Shown: positions 25,101 to 36,900 of the stretch, piece after piece | How positions within the stretch are numbered: the stretch's first letter is position 1 | Layout: each line of letters begins with the position of its first letter | From: Ostrinia nubilalis | Taxonomy: Eukaryota; Arthropoda; Insecta; Lepidoptera; Crambidae | NCBI RefSeq assembly: GCF_963855985.1 | Contig: NC_087117.1 | Location: 7,203,001 to 7,267,000, forward strand | Length of the DNA: 64,000 bases | Reading direction: 5' to 3' | The notes under the pieces: generated by a model | Told to the model about the DNA's origin: nothing | The model's database searches: none | Seen by the model: only the letters and a program-made list of their open reading frames with translations | Program-made: the position numbers and the translations under genes

Positions 25101-27968
25101 GGTGGTGCGTGTAGCGCGCGCGCGTGCAGTGACACCTGGGGGTATAGTGTCACCTGGCGGCAGGCGGCGCGTGTGGTGGTGCGTGTAGCGCGCGCGCGTG
25201 CAGTGACACCTGGGGGTATAGTGTCACCTGGCGGCACCTGGGGGTATAGTGTCACCTGGCGGCAGGCGGCGCGTGTGGTGGTGCGTGTAGCGCGCGCGCG
25301 TGCAGTGACACCTGGGGGTATAGTGTCACCTGGCGGCACCTGGGGGTATAGTGTCACCTGGCGGCAGGCGGCGCGTGTGGTGGTGCGTGTAGCGCGCGCG
25401 CGTGCAGTGACACCTGGGGGTATAGTGTCACCTGGCGGCACCTGGGGGTATAGTGTCACCTGGCGGCAGGCGGCGCGTGTGGTGGTGCGTGTAGCGCACG
25501 CGCGTGCAGAGCAGCGAGTGCGCGCGCTCCGCCTCGCCGCCGTACCAGATTTCCCAGCCGCCCTCCTCCTCCGCTGGAAGAGAAAACGTCGTTAAAACAG
25601 AGCTGATAGCGTAGCGATTTGGAGTAGCCCCACTGTGGCCTAATTCACGTATTTTGACAATTAAGATCTCGCTGACGTTCAGAAGTCGTCCCATTGAAAA
25701 ACAGTTCTAAATCCGTATTCACAAGGGTCATTTTGATAGAACGATTACTCGATAGGATCGCAACTCAGTGTTTTGTTGTCGTTGAAGTTTTGTTACGTGA
25801 ATAAGGCTCTACTCAAAACACTATTTAAGTAGTTTCGAATCTACGTCATGGACACTCATGCTGGCATCTCACTTTGCATGAAAGAGATGGCAACCGTCGA
25901 AAACAACGGATAATATTTTTCAAAGTATCCGCGCAGGAACGAAAAATCATGGTACTTTTGAGCCCTCAAGAGATTTGTCTCTCGCTGTAGCCCTCAAGAG
26001 ATTTGTCTCTCGCTGTAGCCCTCAAGAGACTTGCCTGTCACTGTAGCCCTCAAGAGACATCTCCCGTTGTAACCTGTCGACCTGTAGAAATATGGCTAGC
26101 TATTCATGTCGTATGTCTCACCATGCGTGATGGCTAGCGCAGCGGCAGTGGCGTCTGCGAGTGTGGCGTCCTTTATTGAAGCCCTCAGACTCACCTCTCC
26201 CTGTAGCCTTCATAGCCTTATTTCATTAGCCTTATCTCACGCAGTAGCCGTCATATAACTTACCATGAGTAATTGCCAGCGCGGCGGCGGCGTCGGCGAG
26301 CGCGGCGTATTCCGGCGCAGCGAGCGCGGATACGACCTCGATCTTTATCTCACGCTGTAGCCCTTAAGAGACTTGTCTCTCGCTGTAGCCTTAAAGAAAC
26401 TGGGGGTTCTTACCATGTGTAATTGCCAGCGCGGCGGCGGCGGCGGCGGGCGCGGCGGCGGCGGCGTCGGCGAGCGCGATCTTAATCTCGCGCTGTAGCC
26501 CTCACACACTCGTCCAGCTCCATTGTCACACGCTACATATCTCACCGTGTGTAATTTAGGGCGCAGCGAGCGAAGACACGAGTGTTGAACCCCTTAAGCG
26601 TCTGATCTCTCCCTGTATCCCTCAAGAGACTTGTCTCTAGCTCTAGCCCTAAAGAAACTCATCCCCTTCTTACCATGTGTAATTGCCAGCGCGGCGGCGG
26701 CGGCGGCGGGCGCGGCGGCGGCGGCGTCGGCGAGCGCGGCGTATTCCGGCGCGGCGAGCGCGGACACGAGCGCGGCGGCGGACGGGCGCAGCGCGGGCGC
26801 GCCGCTCCAGCAGCGACGCATCGCTCCCAGCATGTTGCAGGGGTACTGTAGTACAAGTCGCTGAGTGCTGAAGCCCTTTGGGGTCTGAGCTCTGTGTGTA
26901 GCCCTCAAGAAACTTATCACACACTGGGCCCTTAAGAAGGCACTAGCCCAGAAGAGACTTGTCTCCCTGTAACCCTCAAGAATCTTGTCTCTCTCTGTAG
27001 GCTTTAAGTCTCTCGCTGTAGCCTTCAAGAGACTTGCCTCACGCTGTAGCCTTCAAGAAACTTGCCTCACGCTGTAGCCTTCAAGAGACTTGCCTCTTGC
27101 TGTAGCCCTCAAGAGTCTATCTGACGCTGTAGCCCTGTCATATATCTCACCGTGTGTAATTGCCAGCGCGGCGGCGGCGGCGGCGGGCGCGGCGGCGGCG
27201 GCGTCGGCGAGCGCGGCGTATTCCGGCGCGGCGAGCGCGGACACGAGCGCGGCGGCGGACGGGCGCAGCGCGGGCGCGCCGCTCCAGCAGCGACGCATCG
27301 CTTCCAGCATGTTGCAGGGGTACTGTAGTACAAGTCGCTGAGTGCTGATGCCCTTTAGGATCTGAGCTCTGGCTGTAACCCTTAAGAAACTTATCCCATA
27401 CTGAACCTTCTAGAAAGCACTCGTGCTGTAGCCCTCAAGAGACTTGCCTCACGCTGTAGCCTTCAAGAGACCTGTCACTCGCTGTAGCCTTCAAGAGACT
27501 TGCCTCTCGCTGTAGCCTTCAAGAGACTTGCCTCACGCTGTAGTCCTCAAGAGACTTGTCTCACGCTGTAGCCTTCAAGAGACTTGCCTCACGCTGTAGC
27601 CTTCAAGAGACTTGCCTCACGCTGTAGCCTTCAAGAGACTTGCCTCACGCTGTAGCCTTCAAGAGACTTGCCTCACGCTGTAGCCTTCAAGAGACTTGCC
27701 TCTCGCTGTAGCCCTCAAGAGACTTCTCTCGCTGTAGCCCTCAAGAAACCTATCCCACACAAGACACTAGCCCATAAGATACTTGTCTCTCGCTGTAGCC
27801 TTCAAGACTTCTCTTGCTGTAGCTTTCTAGAAACTTGCCTCTTACTGTAGAGCTCAAGAGATCGCCTCACGCAGTAGTCTTCAAGCGACTTGTCTCTCGC
27901 TGTAGCCCTAAAGAAACTTATCCCCTTCTCACCATGTGTAATTGCTAGCGGACCGGCGCGCGGCGTAT

Positions 27969-27999
<31 letters not shown>

Positions 28000-30900
28000 T
28001 TAGGTACACCAACAAAGTCACATACACAATACAGTTCATACATTTTAACATGCGTATATCGCGCTGTAGCTTATAAAAGACATCTTGTGCTGTAGCCCTC
28101 ATACCAGTTAGTTCTAATACGAGTATAGCTCACCGTGAGTAATTGCCAGCGCGGCGGCGGCGGCGGCGGGCGCGGCGTATTCCGGCGCAGCGAGCGCGGA
28201 TACGACCTCGATCTTTATCTCACGCTGTAGCCCTTAAGAGACTTGTCTCTCGCTGGAGTCTTAAAGAAACTTATCCCCTTCTCACCATGAGTGATTGCCA
28301 GCGCGGCGGCGGCGGCGGCGGGCGCAGCGGCGGCGGCGTCGGCGAGCGCGATCTTAATCTCGCGCTGTAGCCCTCACACACTCGTCCAGCTCCATTGTCA
28401 CACGCTACATATCTCACCGTGTGTAATTTAGGGCGCAGCGAGCGAAGACACGAGTGTTGAACCCCTTAAGCGTCTGATCTCTCCCTGTATCCCTCAAGAG
28501 ACTTGTCTCTAGCTCTAGCCCTAAAGAAACTCATCCCCTTCTTACCATGTGTAATTGCCAGCGCGGCGGCGGCGGCGGCGGGCGCGGCGGCGGCGGCGTC
28601 GGCGAGCGCGGCGTATTCCGGCGCGGCGAGCGCGGACACGAGCGCGGCGGCGGCGAGCGCGGCGTATTCCGGCGCGGCGAGCGCGGACACGAGCGCGGCG
28701 GCGGCGAGCGCAGCGTACTCTAGCGAGCTAGGATTCGAGTTTTGAAGCCCTTTAGGTTCTGATTTATCGCTGTAGCCCTCAAGAGTCTATCTCACGCTGT
28801 AGCCCTGTCACATATCTCACCGTGAGTAATAGCCAGCGCGGCGGCGGCGGCGGCGGGCGCGGCGGCGGCGGCGTCGGCGAGCGCGGCGTATTCCGGCGCG
28901 GCGAGCGCGGACACGAGCGCGGCGGCGGACGGGCGCAGCGCGGGCGCGCCGCTCCAGCAGCGACGCATCGCTCCCAGCATGTTGCAGGGGTACTGTAGTA
29001 CAAGCCACTGAGTGCTGAAGCCTTTGAGGGTGTGAGCTCTCGCTGTAGCCCTTAAGAAACTTATCCCATACTGCACTCCTAAGACGGCACTAGCCCTCAA
29101 AAGACTTGTCTCTCGCTGTAGCCCTCAAGAGACTTATCCCACACTGAATCCTTGAGAAGGCACTAGACCATACGAGACTTGTCTCTCGCTGTAGCCTTTT
29201 AGAAACTTGCCTCTTACTGTGGAACTCAAGAAACCGCCTCACGCTGTAGAAGAGACTTGCCTTTTACTGTAGCCCTAAAGAGACTTGTCTCTCGCTGTAG
29301 CCCTCAAGACTTCTCTCGCTGTAGCCCTCAAGAGACTTCTCTCGCTGTAGCCCTCAAGAAACCTATCCCACACAAGACACTAGCCCATAAGATATTTGTC
29401 TCTAGCTGTAGCCTTCAAGACTTCTCTTGCTGTAGCTTTCTAGGAACTTGCCTCTTACTGTAGAGCTCAAGAGATCGCCTCACGCAGTAGTCTTCAAGCG
29501 ACTTGCCTCTCGCTGTATCCCTCAAGAAACTTATCTCTTACTGTAACCCTCAAGAGACGTCTTCGCGAGTCGTGCGCCTTAACGTGCGAGACGTGCTGAC
29601 GCTATAGACTTCGAGTGTCTATCTCACGCTGTAGCCCTTAAGAGTCTATCTCTCGCTGGAGCCCTAAAGAAACTTATCCCCTTCTCACCATGAGTGATAG
29701 CCAGCGCGGCGGCGGCGGCGGCGGGCGCGGCGGCGGCGGCGTCGGCGAGCGCGGCGTATTCCGGCGCGGCGAGCGCGGACACGAGCGCGGCGGCGGACGG
29801 GCGCAGCGCGGGCGCGCCGCTCCAGCAGCGACGCATCGCTCCCAGCATGTTGCAGGGGTACTGTAGTACAAGTCACTGAGTGCTGAAGCCTTTGAGGGTC
29901 TGAGCTCTCGCTGTAGCTCTTAAGAAACTTATCCCATATTGAACCCCCTAGAAGGCACTAGCCTATGAGAGACTTTTCTCTCGCTGTAGGCCTCAAGAGA
30001 TCGCCTCACGCTGTAGCCTTCAAGAGACTTGCCTCATGCTGTAGCCTTCAAGAGACTTGTCTCATGCTGTAGCCTTCAAGCGACTTGCCTCACGCTGTAG
30101 CCTTTAAAAGACTTGCCTCACGCTGTAGCCTTAAAGAGACTTGTCTCATGCTGTAGCCTTCAAGCGACTTGCCTCACGCTGTAGCCTTTAAAAGACTTGC
30201 CTCACGCTGTAGCCTTAAAGAGACTTGTCTCTCGCTGTAGCCTTCAAGAGACTTGTCTCTCACTGCAGGCTTCAAGTCTCTTTCTGTAGGCTTCAAGTCT
30301 CTCTCTGTAGCCCTTAAGAGATTTGTCTCTCCCTGTTTCCCTTAAGAGACTAGTCTCTCCCTGTAGCCCTAAAGAAACTTATCCCCTATTGTATCACCGT
30401 GTGCCCTGTAGCCTTCAAGAGTCTATCTCACGCTGTAGCCCTGTCATATGTCTTACCATGTGTGATTGCCAGCGCGGCGGCGGCGGCGGCGGGCGCGGCG
30501 GCGGCGGCGTCGGCGAGCGCGGCGTATTCCGGCGCGGCGAGCGCGGACACGAGCGCGGCGGCGGACGGGCGCAGCGCGGGCGCGCCGCTCCAGCAGCGAC
30601 GCATCGCTTCCAGCATGTTGCAGGGGTATTGTAGCTCCTGAGATTGTACAGAGCAGTACATTAGAAAAGAAAAAAGCTTGTAATAACTTTTTTAAAAAAA
30701 AATAAAACCGACTTCAAATGCGTGAACACAAATAATACCTATTCAACAAAAAAATAATCGTTCAAATTGGTTTATAATCGGCGGAGATATTGCGTATAAA
30801 AAAGTTCATCCCCAATTTTCCAACCTTGGGGGTTGTTTTCTTTATTATTAAATTTAAATGGGACCACTCTTGAGGTATTACCTATACGCCGAAAAAAGAT

Positions 30901-33900
30901 TTGTTCAAATCGATTCATAATTGGCGGAGTTATCGCGTAACAAACATAGAAAAAAAAAAAAACATACGGGTCGAATTGAGAACCTCCTCCTTTTTTTGAA
31001 GTCGGTTGAAAAGAGAGATCGTACAAGGGATAGCACAGACTAAAGCCCGGTCTGTGAGCACGTAGAATTTTGTCCAATGACTGTGCGACGGGCGCCCGCA
31101 GTGAGTGTGCGAGCGCGATAGCAACATAATTACGCGCGAGCGATAAGGATGGGTAGCTTGGGGTCATCGGACAAAATTCTACGTGCTCACGGACTAGGCT
31201 TTAGTTGGAATAGGTGCTATTTTGAAATAAAACTATAATCTGTGTGACGCTGTCTGCGCCAGAGATGTATTTTGATTTAACTACTGCAGCTTATATTCCG
31301 AAAACAAAGATTGCAGTCAGAGTGGTCTACGGACAGTTACACGACGTAAACTAATGACTTTATGACCTGACTTATGTACCTGTGATTTCACAATAAACAC
31401 AATTTGAATTTGAATAAGGTACATCATTTCAACAAACACAGACGTGATTTTAATATACTTTCACAAGTTTCAAGTTACACTATTCCCAAAGGCATAAGCT
31501 ATATTTGGGACATGTATTAGTGCCATAAAAATAAAAAGGACCGCATACTTATGAAGTATTTCAATTCGCATTGACCTTGGTAATCGGAAAAATCTAAATA
31601 CCAAAAAAAACATATCTCGGAAAAAAGCCGCTGTAGTGATGTGGCTGGCGTGAAACCTCATTTAAGGCCCGATATCCACCAAGACGGAGCGAACGAAACG
31701 AGAGGAGATATGTGAGCTGTGCGTAGCTGTCAGCTGTCAGTCTATTGCTATCTATGTAACACCGCACCGCTCTGCGCCGCCGTCACTGTCAAATTCTATA
31801 GAAAAACAAGTGCGTCTGACACTTCTCCGCGCGATCTATTTTCACCGAAACGAGGCAGAGTGGAGATGTGTGAAAAATGGAATCTGATTTGTTATAAAAA
31901 GTTTCTCTGCTCCGCTCTGCCTTGATAAAAACTGGACCTAAGACCGAAGTAAATGGCCACATATCCTTCATCACAGCCATCACAGTAAGTACTGACCCGG
32001 GCGGTGAGCGTGGGCCGGGCCCCTTCCAAGATGGCGTCCTTGACCGCCTCGTGGCCTTCGAAGGGCTGGCGCAGAGACAGCACCTCGTATAGCAGCATTC
32101 CGAACGAGAAGCAGTCCACCTGCACAGGATAGATTTAAAGAATGAAATAACCAGTGACGTAAATGAACTTGAATAGCTGACATATAGATCGTTTCATCCA
32201 CTAAGTTGCGCCCCACCATTCTTACTTTGAGCGGTACACGCCAAATGATCCATGAGTGCACACGCACACTACAGTAATGCCTTACGGATTGCTCGGACCA
32301 CACTCCCCGCACCCCGCGCGACCGGGACCAGACATTGCTGGGGCGCGGCCGAGTGGATGACACGATGTATAGACAAGCTGAAGTGGCAATAGACAAGACA
32401 CATAGTACGCAGGACTAACGGCCGATAGCGGCGATCACTACGCGTGCAAAAGTTGTTCACACTGCCGCGTTCGCGTTCCAGACGATCACCATGAAAAAGT
32501 TCCGCTATTTTAAAATAAGAAATGTCAAAATAACACGTGGTCTGATCGCCACTGCCGCGTGCGGATCCTACATCACCAATGACGGCCTGTGACAAGATTT
32601 GTCACAATAAACACATTGCTACAAGTTCGCGCACGACATTTTATCGCCACCGTGCATGCTAACGCGCTGAATGCCTTGGTCACGGTAATACTATCTATAC
32701 AGTATTAGTCCAGTCATTTAAGGCCGGGTAGCAGAGAAAATGGCGAAAATGAGGTTTTCATTTTTCATTTTTGAGGTACTAAACAGTAAAATTAAAGGCT
32801 AAGATTTTTATTGGGCATAGTTGAGGATATTTTCTAGGGCTATTAACGGATGGAAACACGATTTGATGAAGTTGACTCGATAAAATAAATTCCCAAAGTT
32901 ACCTCTATTCGTTTTCTATTTATGGTTTTATTTTTAAAATAAGCGATTTGAGATTCTAAATCTTTTACTAAACTAAAGTTCAGAAATAACTTGAGGGCTT
33001 TTAACGGATGAAATTTTTATATTGCGTCTTATTTAGTTACTATGTTAAAAAATGTGGAAAAAATCGTTCATGACGGCTTGGACAATCTCAATCAGTCGCG
33101 CGGTGGCGCTTACGGAGGACGGACGCGTGTCAGTTTTTTGGCCGTGACAGTTCGCGATTTGTCAATATTTTTGACAATGATGACTTTGATGAGTCACAGT
33201 ATAATAATATCAGTGTTACTGGAGAAAGTTTAAATTTTTGATAATTAAGAATTATCAATTTTGTCTACCTATTGAAATTTAAATCGTTCGCATCCTTTTA
33301 AACGAAGACTCTACTCATGATACATAGTACATTCCTCAAATATGAGACAAAACCAATGAGTTAAAATTACATTTTAATAGTACCTACATACAATCGTCTT
33401 ACACTCTTTAGAAGAGCACACTGACACAAATAAATAATAAAAAATACCGTCTAAGGTCTGTAGCTAAAGGTCTAAGCTGTAAGATAGAAGGATCTTCTAG
33501 CCAAAAAGATGGCAGATGCAGCAGATGTCAACGGATTTAAAACTGGAGTTCATATAACTCCTTGTAGACTTGAGTGTCTAGAGCGTCCCTTCCTCCACCA
33601 TGCGTAAGAACTTTCACAAAAATACTGTCTAAGGTCTGTAGCTAAAGGTCTACGCTGCAAGATGGAAGAATCTTCTAACGAAAAAGATGGCAGATGCAGC
33701 AGATGTCAACGGATTTAAAACTGGAGTTGATGTAACTCCTTGTAGACTTGAGTGACTAGAACGTCCCTTCCTCCACCATGCGTAAAAAATTTCACAAAAA
33801 TACTGTCTAAGGTCTGTAGCTAAAGGTCTAAGCCGTAAGATAGAAGAATCTTATAGCCAAAAACATGGCAGATGCAGCAGATATCAACGGATTTAAAACT

Positions 33901-36900
33901 GGAGTTCATGTGTATCCTTGTAGTTTTGAGTCTCTAGAGCAGTGGTTCTTAACCTTTAAGTCATGAGGGACCATTTTACCAAATTTCTGTCTTGTCAGGG
34001 ACCACCTCATAATCGGTCAAAACCAGTTTGACTGCAAAAATCAGTTAAAAGTGGTTTTGACCAAGGTGTGCAAGTGGACCACTTGGAATGCCTCCAGGGA
34101 CCACCAGTGGTCCGCGGACCACCGGTTAAGAACCACTGCTCTAGAGCATCCCTTCCTCCACCATGCGTAAGAATGTTTCAAAAATACTGTCTAAGGTCTG
34201 TAGCTAAAGGTCTAAGCTGCAAGATAGAAGAATCTTCTAGCCAAAAAGATGGCAGATGCAGCAGATGTCAACGGATTTAAAACTTGGAGTTCATGTGACT
34301 GCTTCTAGACTTGAGTCTCTAGAGCGTCCCTTCCTCCACCATGCGTAAAAGTTTTCCAAAAATACTGTCTGAGGTCTGTAATAAAAGTCTAAACTGCAAG
34401 ATAGAAGAATCTTTTAGCCAAAAACATGGCAGATGCAGCATATATCAACGGATTTAAGACTGGACTGGCACCACCTTGCAATGTCATCCTCTCATTGTTA
34501 TCTGTAATGTAAATTATTTCTAAAATGTATTTAAAAAATAAAATGTTCGTTTTATTATTTCAATAATCTGACCTCTCAACTCAACTACACTACACAAACA
34601 CCTTTGTTCGCAACTGTACTGACGAAACCTCGATATTATACCGTTCATTTAAGATGGCAAGCTTTTTGCTGCGGTAATGCACTCCAGGTAACCGTGTGTG
34701 ATGCTTATTGCTCATAGTGATTTTCGATACAGAGCCCCGTACAAACGTTATACATAAATTATGGAAAGAAAACACCCAGACCAATACAAACAAATATGTA
34801 TGCAATTTTAGTATGATATTTTTATTTATTAATAAACAAAAAGACTGAACAAAATTGATGCGTGTACTGATTAATGTAATTAACCACATGCAAAGCTTTG
34901 TGAATTGCAACAACTATAATTTATTATCCAAGCTCTAAATAATCGCTACTACGAGTAACTGATCATAAAATGTTTTTCCAATCGATCAAGCTCCCGAGGA
35001 TCTACCGATAGGTCGGGTGACGTAATCTTGAAATTCTTTTAGCCGGCGCGGAACTTCCGGAAGGTCGGGTGACGCCACGCCTCTTTGAACCGTGTTTACT
35101 TTGGCAGTTATATTCTATGTTTATTCGATTCTAAAATATATTCCCAAAAATTTTGAAAGTTGTTTTAATTTGTATCACTTGGATATGATTTGTATTAGAA
35201 AGTGCTGTGAGTGTGACGCTTGAACGGAAGGAAGTCAACCTAACCAACTGCGTATTTCTATACTGTGTAGCCGCGAGAGCTCTTTGGCGTGCTGTCTTCG
35301 GCGAAGTATTGCGCGCGCAGATTTTGACAGCGCGAAATACCTACTTTAGCAGAAATACCAAGCCTTAAGCTTAAATTAGGTAAGAATCTCGGAATTCGAG
35401 ATACCCAGCTGTAAGTCTGTAAATACTTGTATATTGACACCCTAAAAGTTGTCTCAAAACCTACATATGGTAGGGTGTAAGCAACTATTAAATTTTAAGG
35501 TCAAAGGTCACAAAAATCGGTTTTTTGCGCTTTTTTTGGAAATATCTCATTTCCTATGGGTTTTTTGCTATTTGTATTTATTATCAATATTGTAGAATAC
35601 TAAATTCTCTACAAATTTTGTTTAAAAACTTTTTTTATACGGTGAACCGTTTTCGAGATAGAGGGCGGAGAGCGCGCGGTCACTGCATCACTTCAGGTCA
35701 ACTTAAGTGGTTTAGGTTTTTCATACATAAGGATTTTCCCGCTAATTCCCGTGGGAATTTCGGTAATTACTTGTTGTAAATAAGCTTTAAGTTTACTAAG
35801 GTACCTACATGCCAAATTTCAAGCGTCTAACTTCCGTTAAGCGTTTAGATTTTTCATACAAAAGGATTTTCCCGCTAATTCCTGTTCCCGTGGGAATTCC
35901 TAAGTAAACTATAACCTGCCCAGGTGTATGAAGAATAATTGTACCAAGTTTCGTTAAAATCCGTCGAGTAGTTTTTGTTTCTATAAGGAACATACAGACG
36001 GACAGACAGACACAAAAATTTTACTGATTGCATTTTTGGCATCAGTATCGATCACTAATCACCCCCTGATAGTTATTTTGAAAATATATTTCATGTATAG
36101 AATTCTGTCCGTCTGTATGTTCCTTATAGAAACAAAAACTACTCGACGGATTTTAACGAAACTTGGTACAATTATTCTTCATACACCGGGGCAGGTTATA
36201 GTTTACTTAGGAATTCCCACGGGAACAGGAATTAGCGGGAAAATCCTTTTGTATGAAAAATCTAAACGCTTAACGGAAGTTAGACGCTTGAAATTTGGCA
36301 TGTAGGTACCTTAGTAAACTCAAAGCTTAGTTACAACAAGGAATTCCCGAAATTCCCATAGGAATTAGCGGGAAAATCCTTTTGTATGAAAAATCTAAAC
36401 CGCTTAAGTAGACCTGAAGTGATGCAGTGACCGCGCGCTCTCCGCCCTCTATCTCGAAAACGGTTCACCGTATAAAAAAAGTTTTTAAACAAAATTTGTA
36501 GAGAATTTAGTATTCTACAATATTGATAATAAATACAAATAGCAAAAAACCCATAGGAAATGAGATATTTCTAAAAAAAGCGCAAAAAACCGATTTTTGT
36601 GACCGTTGACCTTGAAATTTAATAGTTGCTTACACCCTACCATATGTAGGTTTTGAGACAACTTTTAGGGTGTCAATATACACGTATTTACAGACTTACA
36701 GCTGGGTATCTAGAATTCCGAGGTGAACTTACTATAATGACTGGACTATATTCCAACTCGGCCATATTTTTGAAAAAATGTCAACAGCCCCGCGGTACGT
36801 CACGGTATGACAACATGCGATAGGGCTGCTTACCTACAGTACCCATTCTAATAAAATTACATCTGTCTACTTAGAATTTCTATGTAGTTTTGTGATTGTA

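Larger units (their letters stand above)
25960..30456 (-). repeat. Array C: 28-30-bp minisatellite with about nine copies of exon n
   Basis: The background unit on the + strand is GCTGTAGCCYTCAAGAGACT plus TGYCTCWC, a variant of the first ~50 intron bases after exon n. Embedded are four near-complete exon copies (listed separately) and at least five partial ones (near 26264, 26414, 28134, 28288, 28543), each beginning at a splice-donor-like sequence. A (TTTA)n-tailed retroelement scrap sits at about 27968-28060. Confidence 0.92.

Noticed and set aside
22591..25595. Open frames of up to 389 codons on both strands (for example 23774-24931 and 23871-25040)
   Set aside because: They result from the 102-bp unit being divisible by three; both strands are open at once and neither is the frame of exon o.
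28466..28745. A second complete kinase-tail exon near 28543
   Set aside because: It holds only the Ala-rich 3' part, internally repeated, and lacks the CW..P..RPS block.
36036..36305. 89-codon frame and its mirror at 35805-35993
   Set aside because: They are the same text on opposite arms of the palindrome and resemble nothing known.
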